A DNA stretch of 64,000 bases, taken from positions 1 through 64,000 of the forward strand of contig JALAGS010000234.1 of NCBI GenBank assembly GCA_022712315.1, given 5' to 3'. The first letter of the stretch is position 1. Each line of letters starts with the position of its first letter. A program made the position numbers and the translations under genes. Positions 63,191-64,000 of this stretch are shown here, piece after piece. The notes beneath the pieces were generated by a model, which was given only the letters and a program-made list of their open reading frames with translations, had not been told where the DNA came from and did no database searches. The stretch comes from Sphingobacterium sp. (GTDB lineage Bacteria; Bacteroidota; Bacteroidia; Sphingobacteriales; Sphingobacteriaceae).

Positions 63191-64000
63191 TCACTTCTTT
63201 GTAACCGGAACCAATAGGACCTGTCCTCTGTTGGTCTGGTACCAATACTTGTTGCCAAGGTCATCTTCGAAATCATGGTTCACCTGGGATTTATCAACTT
63301 TTTTGAAACTTTTTACATCTGGTCCGTTGAATATTTTATTGCCAATGAAAATATGTTTGGCATCCTTGGCAACGGCAAACTTGAGGACCTCAAAAGTCTT
63401 TGGATCTGCTTCTGAAAATATCTGTTGCTCATAATAGACATGATTTTTGTCGCGTGACCAAAGGGCGTTTCCGTTTGATCCTTCTAATAATTCAAAGCTG
63501 CCCGCATCGACCTCAGGGTATCCAAATTTCTTTCCCGAAATAATAACCAAGTGGTCAATGATTACTGTTTTCTCATTAAGGAATTTGATTTTATTTGACG
63601 AAGGGATTTCGATCTCCAGCAGGCCGATTCCTTGATAGGGTTCATAATAAAGCAGCTTTTTATCATCCAGTAGGATATATAATGCGTTGAGCGCCTCAAT
63701 CTTATCTGTTTTATAGTGGATCGAAAGAATACCTTTGTCCGTAACAGCATAAAGCTGATTTTTATCTTTTACAAAGTTGCTGTTGACAACGCTGAAAGTC
63801 GCATAGTCGACGTGAAGAGGTTGATCCTTGTAAAAGTAGTGTGCTTTGTCTTTCGCTAGTGCCGGCAGTTGATCATATAACGTAGTATAAGTTGCGGGAT
63901 CTGCTCCTTCAATAATGGTGAGCTGGTTTTGGCTGCAATCGGAAGTAGCCGAAGCAAAACCTTCAAACTTGAATACATGCTGCTGATCGATAGGAATTTT
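63191..64000 (-). CDS. DKNYY-type repeat protein (partial, start beyond window)
   Basis: The frame is open from the window edge to the stop at 63191, at least 269 residues; the N-terminus is missing. It contains repeats of the DKNYY type: ALAKDKAHYFYKDQPL, NFVKDKNQLYAV, SRDKNHVYYEQQIFSEADPKTFEVL and AKDAKHIFIGNKIFNGPDVKSF. Such proteins are usually exported or lipid-anchored in Bacteroidota; the signal would lie outside the window. The function is unknown. It is convergent with the Fic remnant. Confidence 0.8.
   Translation of the reverse strand, partial: KIPIDQQHVFKFEGFASATSDCSQNQLTIIEGADPATYTTLYDQLPALAKDKAHYFYKDQPLHVDYATFSVVNSNFVKDKNQLYAVTDKGILSIHYKTDKIEALNALYILLDDKKLLYYEPYQGIGLLEIEIPSSNKIKFLNEKTVIIDHLVIISGKKFGYPEVDAGSFELLEGSNGNALWSRDKNHVYYEQQIFSEADPKTFEVLKFAVAKDAKHIFIGNKIFNGPDVKSFKKVDKSQVNHDFEDDLGNKYWYQTNRGQVLLVPVTKK

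Overview
The window looks like chromosomal DNA of a Bacteroidota bacterium, most likely a Sphingobacterium-type member of the Sphingobacteriaceae. The reasons are a SusC/SusD pair with its own ECF sigma factor and FecR anti-sigma factor, many Bacteroidota-restricted families (DUF3108, DUF3109, DUF2480, DUF6427, exported thioredoxin-TPR proteins), weak Shine-Dalgarno use, and several TAnnTTTG promoter boxes of the Bacteroidota type. The genus is an inference from general gene style. There is no phage, insertion sequence, CRISPR array or rRNA.

Layout. 1-310: two almost identical tRNA-Asp genes. 317-3.2 kb: prfA, a small multidrug resistance protein of the Gdx/SugE type, a Crp/Fnr-like regulator and lpxH. 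3.2-13.1 kb: exported peptidases (M1, S9A, C1), a tandem pair of thioredoxin-TPR proteins and a TerC-family membrane protein. 13.1-20.5 kb: polyprenyl diphosphate synthase, three Bacteroidota DUF proteins, a PpiD-like foldase, LptC and an outer-membrane barrel. 20.7-27.6 kb: DUF6427, the ccmD-ccmC-ccmB heme-export genes, a YtxH-like protein, an ABC exporter, a coiled-coil membrane protein and a DUF62-family protein. 27.9-31.3 kb: phoH, purC, a STAS protein and rnz. 31.6-36.6 kb: a histidine operon hisC-hisB-hisH-hisA-hisF-hisIE, closed by a strong terminator; hisG and hisD are not here. 36.8-39.7 kb: two beta-propeller proteins and a small barrel. 39.8-49.5 kb: fRMsr, GH20 hexosaminidase, a 739-base gap with an unusual repeat, ruvA, maeB, dacB and pepP. 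49.6-53.9 kb: a CheY-like regulator with a PAS histidine kinase, and a GH29 fucosidase. 54.0-62.4 kb: sigma factor, FecR, SusC, SusD and a phosphodiesterase-alkaline phosphatase fusion. 62.4-64.0 kb: a Fic-family gene that has lost its catalytic core and a DKNYY-type protein cut by the window edge.

How the parts fit. Most of the window is housekeeping and cell-envelope biology. The most system-like unit is the 54.0-62.4 kb locus. The STN domain of SusC, FecR and the ECF sigma factor form a trans-envelope signalling chain, SusC and SusD form an outer-membrane importer, and the last gene encodes two fused phosphoesterase domains. This suggests uptake of a phosphorylated or phosphodiester substrate rather than a plain glycan. 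The other points of interest are a 5 x 11-bp tandem repeat joined to an inverted copy at 42.84-42.93 kb, and the Fic remnant. I found no clearly new defence or mobile system.
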